Positions 25,819 to 33,470 of a DNA stretch of 64,000 nt are shown piece after piece (the first letter of the stretch is position 1; each line of letters opens with the position of its first letter). The DNA comes from Tamlana sp038148895 (GTDB taxonomy: Bacteria; Bacteroidota; Bacteroidia; Flavobacteriales; Flavobacteriaceae): assembly GCA_038148895.1 (NCBI GenBank), contig JBBVGQ010000005.1; one strand, given 5' to 3'. Made by a program: the position numbers and the translations under genes. The notes under the pieces are model-generated. The model had not been told where the DNA came from and did no database searches. It worked only from the letters and a program-made list of their open reading frames with translations.

Positions 25819-26749
25819 AACATTTGACCAAATGAGAATAAACCTAACAATAATCTACTTTCTTCTGTCAATTTCAGTAATTGGGCAAAATAACCCAATG
25901 GAATTGTATAATACTGGAAATTCAAATTTCAAATCTGGGAATTTTGAAAAAGCTATTGAGAATTATACAGAATTAATGAAAACCGTAGATGAAAAAACTG
26001 TCCAAAAGACTTGTTATATAAATCGCGGACTTTCATACGACCGACTTCAAAAATACGATTTAGCAATTGCCGACTTTACAGAGGCAATTAAGTTAGATAG
26101 TACAGATATGGCTTCGTTTATTGACAGAGGACTTTCAAAAATGCACGCTGGATATTTGGAAAAAGCGAAAGAAGATTACAATTACGTTGTTTACAAAAAC
26201 AATAACAACGGAATGATGGAAGCTGCTCTTTATTGGCTTGCTCAAATTCACTACTCACAAGGAAAATTCGAGGAAGTAATAAAAAACTGTGACAGATATT
26301 TTACAATAAATTCAAATGACCCTGAATTGTATTTCATACGTGGAACCGCAAACGATATGCTACGGAATTTTGAACGGTCAATTAAAGATTACGACAACGC
26401 AATTAAAATAAAACCAAACTATGTTCAAGCAATTGCTAATCGAGGAACAGCAAAGATTAATCTCTTTACTGGAAATGGAAATTTACAGCCAAGTAAAAAA
26501 GAAACGAAAAGTGCGTGTAAGGATTTAAAAAAAGCAAAAGAACTTGGTGATAATGCAGTTGACGATTTGATTTATGTGTATTGCGACAGAAAAGAATAAA
26601 AGAAACGGAATTAAAAAACGTTGCACAACAATGTATAACCACAATTACGGCGGATTCGACTATGTCCGAATCCACTCGGAATTGCTAACGTCAGTGCTTA
26701 ACCGAAAAACAAAGTAAACCAAACCGATAACTGACGGTTATACGAACCG
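25813..26749 (+). mobile_element. Integron-cassette-like single-gene module (inferred)
   Basis: A 937-bp unit containing one ORF whose start is only 19 nt from the left junction, with a long structured tail. Left core G/TTGTGC and right core G/TTGAGT frame it. The tail begins with GCACAAC, exactly complementary to the unit's own left core, as R'' is to the core of a free integron cassette. No integrase or recombinase is visible in the window, and no second cassette could be confirmed on either side. Confidence 0.5.
25832..26599 (+). CDS. Secreted or membrane-anchored TPR protein
   Basis: 255 residues from the ATG at 25832, which starts a signal peptide MRINLTIIYFLLSISVIGQ. An in-frame upstream ATG at 25796 would place 12 polar residues before it. 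Tetratricopeptide repeats are visible: NPMELYNTGNSNFKSGNFEK near 21-40, CYINRGLSYDRLQKYDLAIADF near 61-82, a helical pair near 96-150 and ELYFIRGTANDMLRNFERSI near 170-190. Another TPR-like unit (KPNYVQAIANRGTAKINL) lies near 202-219. It probably acts as a protein-interaction module in the periplasm. It is the only gene of the cassette-like module. Confidence 0.8.
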   Translation: MRINLTIIYFLLSISVIGQNNPMELYNTGNSNFKSGNFEKAIENYTELMKTVDEKTVQKTCYINRGLSYDRLQKYDLAIADFTEAIKLDSTDMASFIDRGLSKMHAGYLEKAKEDYNYVVYKNNNNGMMEAALYWLAQIHYSQGKFEEVIKNCDRYFTINSNDPELYFIRGTANDMLRNFERSIKDYDNAIKIKPNYVQAIANRGTAKINLFTGNGNLQPSKKETKSACKDLKKAKELGDNAVDDLIYVYCDRKE

Positions 26750-26755
26750 TTGAGT
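26621..26755 (+). repeat. attC-like structured tail of the cassette-like module
   Basis: GCACAAC (26623-26629) and GTTGAGT (26749-26755, fits GTTRRRY) bracket an imperfect palindrome. Outer arms GTATAACC (26633-26640) and GGTTATAC (26736-26743) pair perfectly. Inside are two further stem-loops: GGATTCG/CGAATCC (26652-26658, 26667-26673), enclosed by CAATT/AATTG, and CGTCAGT/ACTGACG (26689-26695, 26730-26736). Total span about 133 nt, within the size range known for attC sites. Confidence 0.55.
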
Positions 26756-26788
26756 AGTATACGGAAAGAGCCAAACATCAATCATTAA

Positions 26789-27229
26789 ATGAATTCAAAA
26801 TCCAATCTTGAAATCTTTAACGCAAGAACTTTAAACTTTCCAGTAGAGGAAGTTTACAGGGCTTTTGCTGAACCCACCATTTTAAAAAATTGGTGGGGAC
26901 CACATGGTTTTACGAACACCATTCATGAATTTGACCTAAAACCTAGTGGAAAATGGATTTTAACCATGCATGGACCCGAAAAAGGCAATTACGAAAATTC
27001 TTCGGTCTTTGAAATTGTTAAACCTAACGAACTTGTAAGATGGAAACGGATTTCGCAACCATGGTTTGATATGGAAATTGCGTTCACAAAAATTGCCGAT
27101 TCGAAGTCTCAAATTTCATTTCGGATGATTTTCAAAACTGTTGAAGAATGCAACAAAATTAGAGGTTTCGCAGAACCAAAAAATGAAGAAAACTTTGATA
27201 GGTTGGAACAAGTGTTGGCAAACCTGTAA
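26789..27229 (+). CDS. SRPBCC (AHSA1-like) domain protein
   Basis: A 146-residue START-fold protein of the Aha1/SRPBCC group: FNARTLNFPVEEVYRAF near 9-25, the typical LKNWWGPHGFT near 32-42 and a GKWILTMHGPEKGNY segment near 53-67. Such proteins bind small hydrophobic ligands in a central cavity; substrate or role is unknown. It lies directly after the attC-like tail and converges on the ABC permease gene with 8 nt between stops. Whether it belongs to the same acquired block is unclear. Confidence 0.82.
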   Translation: MNSKSNLEIFNARTLNFPVEEVYRAFAEPTILKNWWGPHGFTNTIHEFDLKPSGKWILTMHGPEKGNYENSSVFEIVKPNELVRWKRISQPWFDMEIAFTKIADSKSQISFRMIFKTVEECNKIRGFAEPKNEENFDRLEQVLANL

Positions 27230-27237
27230 TTAAAAAA

Positions 27238-28329
27238 TCACCCCTTAACATCCAAAGCATCCCTTAACGCATTACCAATAAGCATAAACGCCATAACCAA
27301 ACTCATAATGCAAAGACCAGGTATTATGGCCAAATAGGGTTTTCCTAAAATAATATAATTGTAGTGGTCTTTTATCATGGCGCCCCAACTGGCCATGGGC
27401 GGCTGTGCCCCAATACCTAAAAAACTCAATCCGCTTTCAATTAAAATAGCTGCGGCAAAATTGGCTGCCGAAATAACAATAACGGGTGCCATGATATTGG
27501 GCAAAATGTGTTTTTTAATGATTCTAAAATCGGTATAGCCCAACGCTCGTGCTGCGGTAACATATTGCATTTCTTTGGTGCTTATTATTTGTCCGCGCAC
27601 TACCCTGGCCACTTCCACCCACATGGTAAGCCCTACGGCAATAAACACTTGCCAAAAACCTTTTCCTAAAGCCAAAGTTATGGCAATCACCAACAACAAT
27701 GTTGGGATAGACCATGTAACGTTAATAACCCACATGATGATGGCATCAACTTTTCCGCCAAAATAGCCAGCAAGGCTTCCCATTAAAATACCAATGACTA
27801 ATGAAATAAACACAGCAACAAACCCAATAAAAAAGGAAATTCGTGCACCCACCAAAATGCGACTTAATAAATCGCGACCATATTTATCTGTACCAAAGAG
27901 AAAGGTTTTTTGCTCAATAAATTGTTCCACAGAACTATTCGGTAAAGCACTTAATTTTATTGTTTTTTCTGCGCCTTCCAATCCATCGGAAGCATATTCT
28001 TTATAGGTTAAAACACCATCCTTAACGCTATAACCTGAAATTGGCACTTCTGTATCTGAGTTTTTCTTCCCAAAGAACATTTTATCAAAAAAACTTTGTT
28101 CATTTTTTATTTGGGATGGAATGGTAAGCATCGTAACCTCAAATCCAGGTTTTTTGGAATGGATGGCCAAATGCATTTGATTGGCGTATTGCGAATTGTC
28201 TGGAGCAAACACATAGGCAAACACAGAAACAATTCCTACAAAAACAATAAAAACGAAACTAAAAACGCCCCAAAAGTTCTTTTTAAACTTTTGGAGCGCC
28301 AGTTGTTTTAGTGAGCTGGATTTACCCAT
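27238..28329 (-). CDS. Peptide/nickel-type ABC transporter permease (DppC/OppC family)
   Basis: A 363-residue inner-membrane permease. One N-terminal span (about 20-40) is followed by a periplasmic insert of roughly 100 residues, longer than usual. The BPD_transp_1 domain then has five further spans. The EAA-type coupling motif is seen in AARALGYTDFRIIKKHILPN near 260-280. FGTDKYGRDLLSRILVGARIS near 147-167 is the classic OppC entry segment. No partner permease or ATPase is adjacent, so the rest of the transporter must be elsewhere. Confidence 0.87.
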   Translation of the reverse strand: MGKSSSLKQLALQKFKKNFWGVFSFVFIVFVGIVSVFAYVFAPDNSQYANQMHLAIHSKKPGFEVTMLTIPSQIKNEQSFFDKMFFGKKNSDTEVPISGYSVKDGVLTYKEYASDGLEGAEKTIKLSALPNSSVEQFIEQKTFLFGTDKYGRDLLSRILVGARISFFIGFVAVFISLVIGILMGSLAGYFGGKVDAIIMWVINVTWSIPTLLLVIAITLALGKGFWQVFIAVGLTMWVEVARVVRGQIISTKEMQYVTAARALGYTDFRIIKKHILPNIMAPVIVISAANFAAAILIESGLSFLGIGAQPPMASWGAMIKDHYNYIILGKPYLAIIPGLCIMSLVMAFMLIGNALRDALDVKG

Positions 28330-28339
28330 TAAATTACTC

Positions 28340-30499
28340 TTAGTTTTTTACAGCATCTTTTGTTGCAGCCAATTTCTTTATAGGATAAGCCATTTTTAGG
28401 TCTTCCAACACATTTAAAGCTTCTTCTATATAAATATCTTTGCTCAAGCTTTCATGCCAACGATCGCGCTTTTCTTTTAAGTCGGTTGTATCCTGTTCAA
28501 AAAGATGTTTTTCATAGCTTGTCGAATCAAAAGTTAAATTAGTTTGATAGTTCGAAATGGCATCAAACTTTTTAGCCTCTTGTTCGTTGGCTTCCATTTG
28601 GGCTTTGTACGTTTTATAGTTTAATGAATAAACCGTTTCGTCAATTTTGCTTTTCACCCATTTAGCATTTTCTTCAATAAGTTTTAACTGCTCGTTATTT
28701 TCCATACGGTGTTTGCTGTTTTCAACCGTTGCATTATAATCGAAATAATTTTCCCATGGTGTATAGGTGGCAGGAGCAATTTCATCCCAAGGTAACGGAT
28801 TGTCCTTATCCTTTTCACCAACATTAATAAAACTAAATCGACCAGGTACAGTTACATCGCTTTTAACGCCCTCTAACTGAACAGAACCACCATTAATTCT
28901 ATAATATTTTTGAGTAGTTACCGCCAACGATCCGACATCACCTATAGAATTGCTTCTTAGCATCCTATTCAAATCAACAACATTTTGCACCGTTCCTTTT
29001 CCGTAGGTTTGCTTGCTACCAATAATAATGGCGCGCTTATAGTCTTGCATCGCAGCAGCCATAATTTCGGAAGCGGAAGCAGAAATTTCATTGACCAAGA
29101 TAACCAAAGGACCATCCCAGCTAATGGATTTATCTTTGTCTTTATATACCTCGGGTAACTTATCGGTAGACCGCACTTGTACTATAGGGCCATCTTTAAT
29201 AAAAAGACCAGCCAAATCTACAACTGCCGGTAATGAACCACCTCCGTTATTCCTTAAATCGAGCACCAATCCCTGCATACCGTCTGATTTTAAACGCTCA
29301 ATTTCTTTCCTAACATCAATGGATGCATTTAAGTTATCATAATCTTTAAAATCCGCATAAAATGAGGGCAAATTAATTACACCAAATTTCTGACCATCCT
29401 TTTCCACAACAGATGCTTTGGCGTAGGTTTCAACCAGCTCAACCACATCCCGAACAATGGTAATATCCTTTATGGTGCCATCAACTTTTTTAACCGTTAA
29501 CGTTACTTTAGTATCTTTTGGCCCCTTAATATACTTTACGGCATCACTTATGCGCATACCCACTATACTTACAGGCAAATCTTCATCCTCCTGTTTTACC
29601 TTCAAAATAATATCTTCAACATCAAGCTCTCTACTTCTCCAAGCCGGCCCACCAGAAATAAGTTCAACTACCTTAATATAATCCATTCGTTTTTGTAATC
29701 TGGCACCGATACCCTCAAGTTTCCCAGACATACGCTGATCGAAATCTTCCCTATTATTGGGCGCTAAGTAATAAGTATGCGGGTCAAACTCTTCAACAAT
29801 GGTATTTACATAAATGGCAAACCAGTCTTCTCGGGTTAAATCATCTAAAATATCATCAAAGTAGATATCTAATGTCTTTAAAGTAGACTCTCGAGCTTCT
29901 TGTTCAATTTCAGTTTCGGTCTTCATGACGTAATCTGAATTGTTCTCTTTCTTTTGTATTTCCTCCTTCATCAAATCATCATAATTGGAAATGGTCGAGA
30001 ATTTCAACTGCTTTCTCCAACGTTCCTTCATTTGTTTTCGGTTTTTTACAAATGGCTTGTCCTCAAAATCTGTATCGAATTCTTCATTCACCGTATAATC
30101 AAAAGGTTGAGAAAGCACTTCTTTGTAAATTTCCTTAACTTCCGCAATACGCTGCAACATGCGATCGTTCGCTACATTAAAAAATGTTATATCTGCAGCT
30201 TTTACCTGATCATCAATGGTCAATTTGAATTTTTCAAAATCCGCATAATCAGACTCATAAAAGTATCTTTTTACTGGGTCGAGAATTTCAATATAATCAT
30301 CAAAAAATTTGGCAGAAAAATTGTCATCAATATCCAAAGGATCATAATGCAATTGCTCCAATACATAAGTAATAATTTGAACAAGCACTTTGTCTTTATC
30401 CGGATTGTTAAACTTTTTGGTTGTAAAACTGCACGACGCAAAAGCCAGTAACAACAACAAAGACAATACTTTATAATTCCTTTTCATAATATTTTTCAT
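28340..30499 (-). CDS. prc: Tail-specific (C-terminal processing) protease, S41 family lipoprotein
   Basis: A periplasmic serine protease of 719 residues. The N-terminus has a lipobox (LLLLLAFASC), so it is probably a lipoprotein; ATG at 30487 is an alternative start. An N-terminal helical domain is followed by PDZ (about 250-345) and the S41 core. The catalytic serine is in SASASEIMAAAM near residue 476 and the lysine in SKQTYGKGTVQN near 499. A C-terminal Prc-type helical domain follows. It probably degrades or trims cell-wall-related and misassembled envelope proteins. Ten nt upstream of the ABC permease. Confidence 0.9.
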   Translation of the reverse strand: MKNIMKRNYKVLSLLLLLAFASCSFTTKKFNNPDKDKVLVQIITYVLEQLHYDPLDIDDNFSAKFFDDYIEILDPVKRYFYESDYADFEKFKLTIDDQVKAADITFFNVANDRMLQRIAEVKEIYKEVLSQPFDYTVNEEFDTDFEDKPFVKNRKQMKERWRKQLKFSTISNYDDLMKEEIQKKENNSDYVMKTETEIEQEARESTLKTLDIYFDDILDDLTREDWFAIYVNTIVEEFDPHTYYLAPNNREDFDQRMSGKLEGIGARLQKRMDYIKVVELISGGPAWRSRELDVEDIILKVKQEDEDLPVSIVGMRISDAVKYIKGPKDTKVTLTVKKVDGTIKDITIVRDVVELVETYAKASVVEKDGQKFGVINLPSFYADFKDYDNLNASIDVRKEIERLKSDGMQGLVLDLRNNGGGSLPAVVDLAGLFIKDGPIVQVRSTDKLPEVYKDKDKSISWDGPLVILVNEISASASEIMAAAMQDYKRAIIIGSKQTYGKGTVQNVVDLNRMLRSNSIGDVGSLAVTTQKYYRINGGSVQLEGVKSDVTVPGRFSFINVGEKDKDNPLPWDEIAPATYTPWENYFDYNATVENSKHRMENNEQLKLIEENAKWVKSKIDETVYSLNYKTYKAQMEANEQEAKKFDAISNYQTNLTFDSTSYEKHLFEQDTTDLKEKRDRWHESLSKDIYIEEALNVLEDLKMAYPIKKLAATKDAVKN

Positions 30500-30665
30500 C
30501 TAATCAAATTTTATAGCTTCTATAAAGCCCAACATAATAAGTCACTAAAATAAAAGAAAAAACTATGCCATTAAGGTGAATTGCCGCTAATTTTTTGTTA
30601 AAGGAAGGAAAATGGCTGTTTACTGACGAAATTATGTATTTTAGCGATGATTTTTAAATCTAAAA

Positions 30666-31439
30666 ATGACAAAAAAGCCTCTTATTCTTGTTACCAATGA
30701 TGATGGCATTAGTGCCCCGGGCATAAGGACACTCATTTCCATTATGAATACCATAGGTGATGTAGTGGTGGTTGCTCCCGACAGCGCACAAAGTGCGATG
30801 GGCCATGCTATTACCTTAAACTCTACGCTTTATGCCGAAGAAATACATTTTGATAATGGACCACAAAAAGAATACAGTTGTTCGGGTACCGCTGCTGATT
30901 GTGTAAAAATTGCCATCAGGGAATTTTTGGACAGAACGCCTGATTTGTGTGTTTCGGGTATTAACCATGGATCCAATTCATCCATAAATGTCATTTACTC
31001 TGGAACCATGAGTGCTGCAATTGAAGCAGGTATTGAGGGTATTCCCGCAATAGGGTTTTCATTGCTTGACTACGGATGGAATGCCAATTTTGAAGCATCA
31101 AAACCTTATGTAAAAACAATTACGGAACAAGTTTTAAAACATGGCTTGCCCAAGGGTGTTGTGCTTAATGTAAACATCCCCAATTTATCAACCGAACACA
31201 TAAAAGGCATCAGAGTTTGCAGACAAGCAAGAGCGAATTGGGTTGAAGAATTTGACAAGCGAAAAACCCCTCAAGGAAAAGATTATTACTGGCTTACAGG
31301 TAAATTTGTTAATTTAGATAGTGGTGATGATACCGATGAATGGGCCCTGGAAAATGGCTATGTTTCTGTGGTTCCTTCCCAATTCGACCTAACGGCACAT
31401 CAATTTATAAAAGAGCTGAAAAGCTGGGATTTAAAATAA
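30666..31439 (+). CDS. surE: 5'/3'-nucleotidase SurE
   Basis: A metal-dependent nucleotidase/phosphatase, 257 residues. The N-terminal metal site ILVTNDDGISAPG has D12-D13. APDSAQSAMGHAIT near 38-51 and INHGSNSSINVIYSGTMSAA near 98-117 are family signatures. First gene of a plus-strand unit with a small membrane protein, lpxB, a NlpC/P60 protein and comEC. It is divergent from prc with 166 bp between. Confidence 0.94.
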   Translation: MTKKPLILVTNDDGISAPGIRTLISIMNTIGDVVVVAPDSAQSAMGHAITLNSTLYAEEIHFDNGPQKEYSCSGTAADCVKIAIREFLDRTPDLCVSGINHGSNSSINVIYSGTMSAAIEAGIEGIPAIGFSLLDYGWNANFEASKPYVKTITEQVLKHGLPKGVVLNVNIPNLSTEHIKGIRVCRQARANWVEEFDKRKTPQGKDYYWLTGKFVNLDSGDDTDEWALENGYVSVVPSQFDLTAHQFIKELKSWDLK

Positions 31440-31447
31440 AATAATAA

Positions 31448-31729
31448 ATGAAGAAAGATATTTTTATAGGCATGTTTGTTGGTTTAATCGCCAATGCCAT
31501 TGGCTTATATTTTGCTGCCACTTTTTTGGGCAAAGGCGATGATTTTACCAAAGTAATTCAAGCAGCAGCAGCTGAGGGATTTCTAGGAAAACTGACAAGC
31601 CTTGGTGCTATTTTGAACCTGTTGGCCTTCTTCATTTTTATTAAAAAGAAGCAAGACTATCGTGCCAGAGGCGTTTTATTAGTTACCGTTTTTATTGCTG
31701 TTTTTACCTTTATTTTTAAGTTGTTTTAA
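31448..31729 (+). CDS. Small membrane protein, function unknown
   Basis: 93 residues with three hydrophobic segments (about 4-26, 48-64, 74-92) joined by short polar loops. It starts MKKDIFIGMFVGLIANAIGL, without a cleavable signal, so it is an inner-membrane protein. It sits 8 nt after surE and 28 nt before lpxB. I do not recognise a named family. Confidence 0.75.
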   Translation: MKKDIFIGMFVGLIANAIGLYFAATFLGKGDDFTKVIQAAAAEGFLGKLTSLGAILNLLAFFIFIKKKQDYRARGVLLVTVFIAVFTFIFKLF

Positions 31730-31757
31730 TATCAAAGTCACTCAATTTGACACATAG

Positions 31758-32870
31758 ATGAAATATTACATCATAGCAGGAGAAGCATCAGGAGATTTAC
31801 ACGGCTCCAATCTCATGAAGGCATTGCTAAATGTTGATGTAAATGCCAATTTCAGATTTTGGGGTGGCGATTTAATGCAAACTGTTGGAGGCACATTGGT
31901 AAAACACTACAAAGAACGTGCTTTTATGGGGTTTGTTGAAGTTATTATGAACCTCAACAAAATCTTTAAAGATATTTCCTTTTGCAAAAGCGATATTGAA
32001 AAATTCAATCCAGATGTCATTATTTTCATTGATAATTCAGGGTTTAATTTACGCATAGCCAAATGGGCCAAACCTGCTGGATTTAGAACCAATTATTACA
32101 TTTCGCCACAAGTTTGGGCATCAAGGGCCAGCCGAGTAAAAGCCATTAAGCGCGATATTGATGCCATGTACGTTATTTTGCCTTTTGTTGCACCTTTCTA
32201 CAAAAAACATGGGTACGAGGTCACGTTTGTTGGTCATCCATTAATCGATGCCATTGCCAACCGAAATCAAGTTGGCGAATTTAAATTTCGAGAAGAACAC
32301 CAATTGGGAGAAAAACCTTTGATAGCCCTGTTGCCCGGCAGCAGAAAACAGGAAATTACCAAAATGCTTTCCGTCATGCTCGAGATGGTTGACAAATACC
32401 CAGACTATCAATTTGTCATTGCTGGAGCACCTAGCCAAGACTATAGTTTTTACGAACCTTTTATAAAGTCCAAAAACGTAAAATTTATTTCCAATAAAAC
32501 GTATGATTTGTTGAGTATTTCCATGGCTGCATTGGTTACCTCTGGAACAGCTACTTTAGAAACCGCCCTATTTAAAGTGCCCCAAGTGGTTTGTTATAAA
32601 GGCAGTGCCATTTCGTACCAAATTGCAAAACGTATAATAACATTGAAGTTTATTTCGTTAGTTAATCTGGTGATGGATAGAGAAGTTGTTACGGAGCTTA
32701 TTCAAGATGATTTCAACAAAAAAAGGTTACAAATAGAGCTTGACAATATTTTAAATCCCGAAAAACGAAAAAAAATGTTTCTGGATTACTACGAGTTGGA
32801 AAAAGCTTTGGGTGGAAGAGGTGCCAGCGAAAAAACGGCCAAATTGATTTATGAATCCATAAAATCTTAA
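31758..32870 (+). CDS. lpxB: Lipid-A-disaccharide synthase
   Basis: Condenses UDP-diacylglucosamine with lipid X at the inner membrane in lipid A synthesis. GEASGDLHGSNL is at residues 8-19, RFWGGDLMQ near 33-41, YYISPQVWAS near 113-122, the GHPLIDA segment near 160-166 and LLPGSRKQEI near 192-201. Length 370 is normal. It supports an outer membrane with lipid A. In the surE-to-comEC unit. Confidence 0.94.
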   Translation: MKYYIIAGEASGDLHGSNLMKALLNVDVNANFRFWGGDLMQTVGGTLVKHYKERAFMGFVEVIMNLNKIFKDISFCKSDIEKFNPDVIIFIDNSGFNLRIAKWAKPAGFRTNYYISPQVWASRASRVKAIKRDIDAMYVILPFVAPFYKKHGYEVTFVGHPLIDAIANRNQVGEFKFREEHQLGEKPLIALLPGSRKQEITKMLSVMLEMVDKYPDYQFVIAGAPSQDYSFYEPFIKSKNVKFISNKTYDLLSISMAALVTSGTATLETALFKVPQVVCYKGSAISYQIAKRIITLKFISLVNLVMDREVVTELIQDDFNKKRLQIELDNILNPEKRKKMFLDYYELEKALGGRGASEKTAKLIYESIKS

Positions 32871-32876
32871 ACTTTA

Positions 32877-33446
32877 GTGAATAAAATTGTTTTCATACTT
32901 GTTTTATTTATTGGTTTTACTGGCTGTAAGTCTTCAAAACGGGCTAAAACTGACAGAACCGTTTCTAACGAAATAATTACCCGAAAAGATAATGATGCAC
33001 CTACAGTTTTCAACAGTGAAAATTCAGAAACTGTTGAAAACACCGAAGTAGCCACCGAAATCTCCAAGGCCGAACACATTATAGATTACGCCAAACAATT
33101 TGAAGGCGTGCGTTACAAATGGGGTGGCACCACAAAATCTGGAATGGACTGTTCTGGCTTGGTTTACGAATCCTTCAGGTATTACGACATTATGTTACCC
33201 AGAATTTCTCGCGATATGGCCAAAAAAGGCAAAAAAATAGCCTTAAAAAATGTGCTAAATGGTGATTTGCTCTTTTTTAAAACTGGAAACCGAAGAAATT
33301 CAATTAACCATGTTGGGCTCATTATAGACATAAAAAATAACGATATTGAATTTATTCATGCTACGAGCAGCAAAGGGGTTATTATATCAAATCTTAACGA
33401 CCCATATTGGCTAAATGCCTTTCATGAGGCAAGGCGTATCTTATAG
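32877..33446 (+). CDS. NlpC/P60 (C40) lipoprotein, probable peptidoglycan endopeptidase
   Basis: 189 residues starting at a GTG codon 6 nt after lpxB. A lipobox (LFIGFTGC) ends the signal, followed by a low-complexity linker. The C40 domain covers about 65-189. Catalytic Cys is in GMDCSGLVYESF near residue 93, His in INHVGLII near 144 and the third polar residue in FIHATSSKG near 162. It probably cleaves D-Glu-diaminopimelate bonds in the periplasm. Substrate specificity is inference. Confidence 0.9.
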   Translation: MNKIVFILVLFIGFTGCKSSKRAKTDRTVSNEIITRKDNDAPTVFNSENSETVENTEVATEISKAEHIIDYAKQFEGVRYKWGGTTKSGMDCSGLVYESFRYYDIMLPRISRDMAKKGKKIALKNVLNGDLLFFKTGNRRNSINHVGLIIDIKNNDIEFIHATSSKGVIISNLNDPYWLNAFHEARRIL

Positions 33447-33470
33447 GATATTTTTATATCTTTCCAAAAG

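Noticed and set aside
25737..25925. 62-codon minus-strand frame at the left end of the cassette-like module
   Set aside because: It overlaps the palindrome and the signal-peptide region of the TPR gene and has no recognisable protein features.
26741..26788. SRPBCC gene as a second complete cassette after the GTTGAGT core
   Set aside because: Its 3' end is 8 nt from a convergent core gene and no ACTCAAC-type box or structured tail follows, so a second cassette cannot be supported.
29954..30451. 165-codon plus-strand frame opposite the tail-specific protease
   Set aside because: Antisense shadow of a gene with clear motifs; composition dominated by Phe and Ile from AT-rich DNA.
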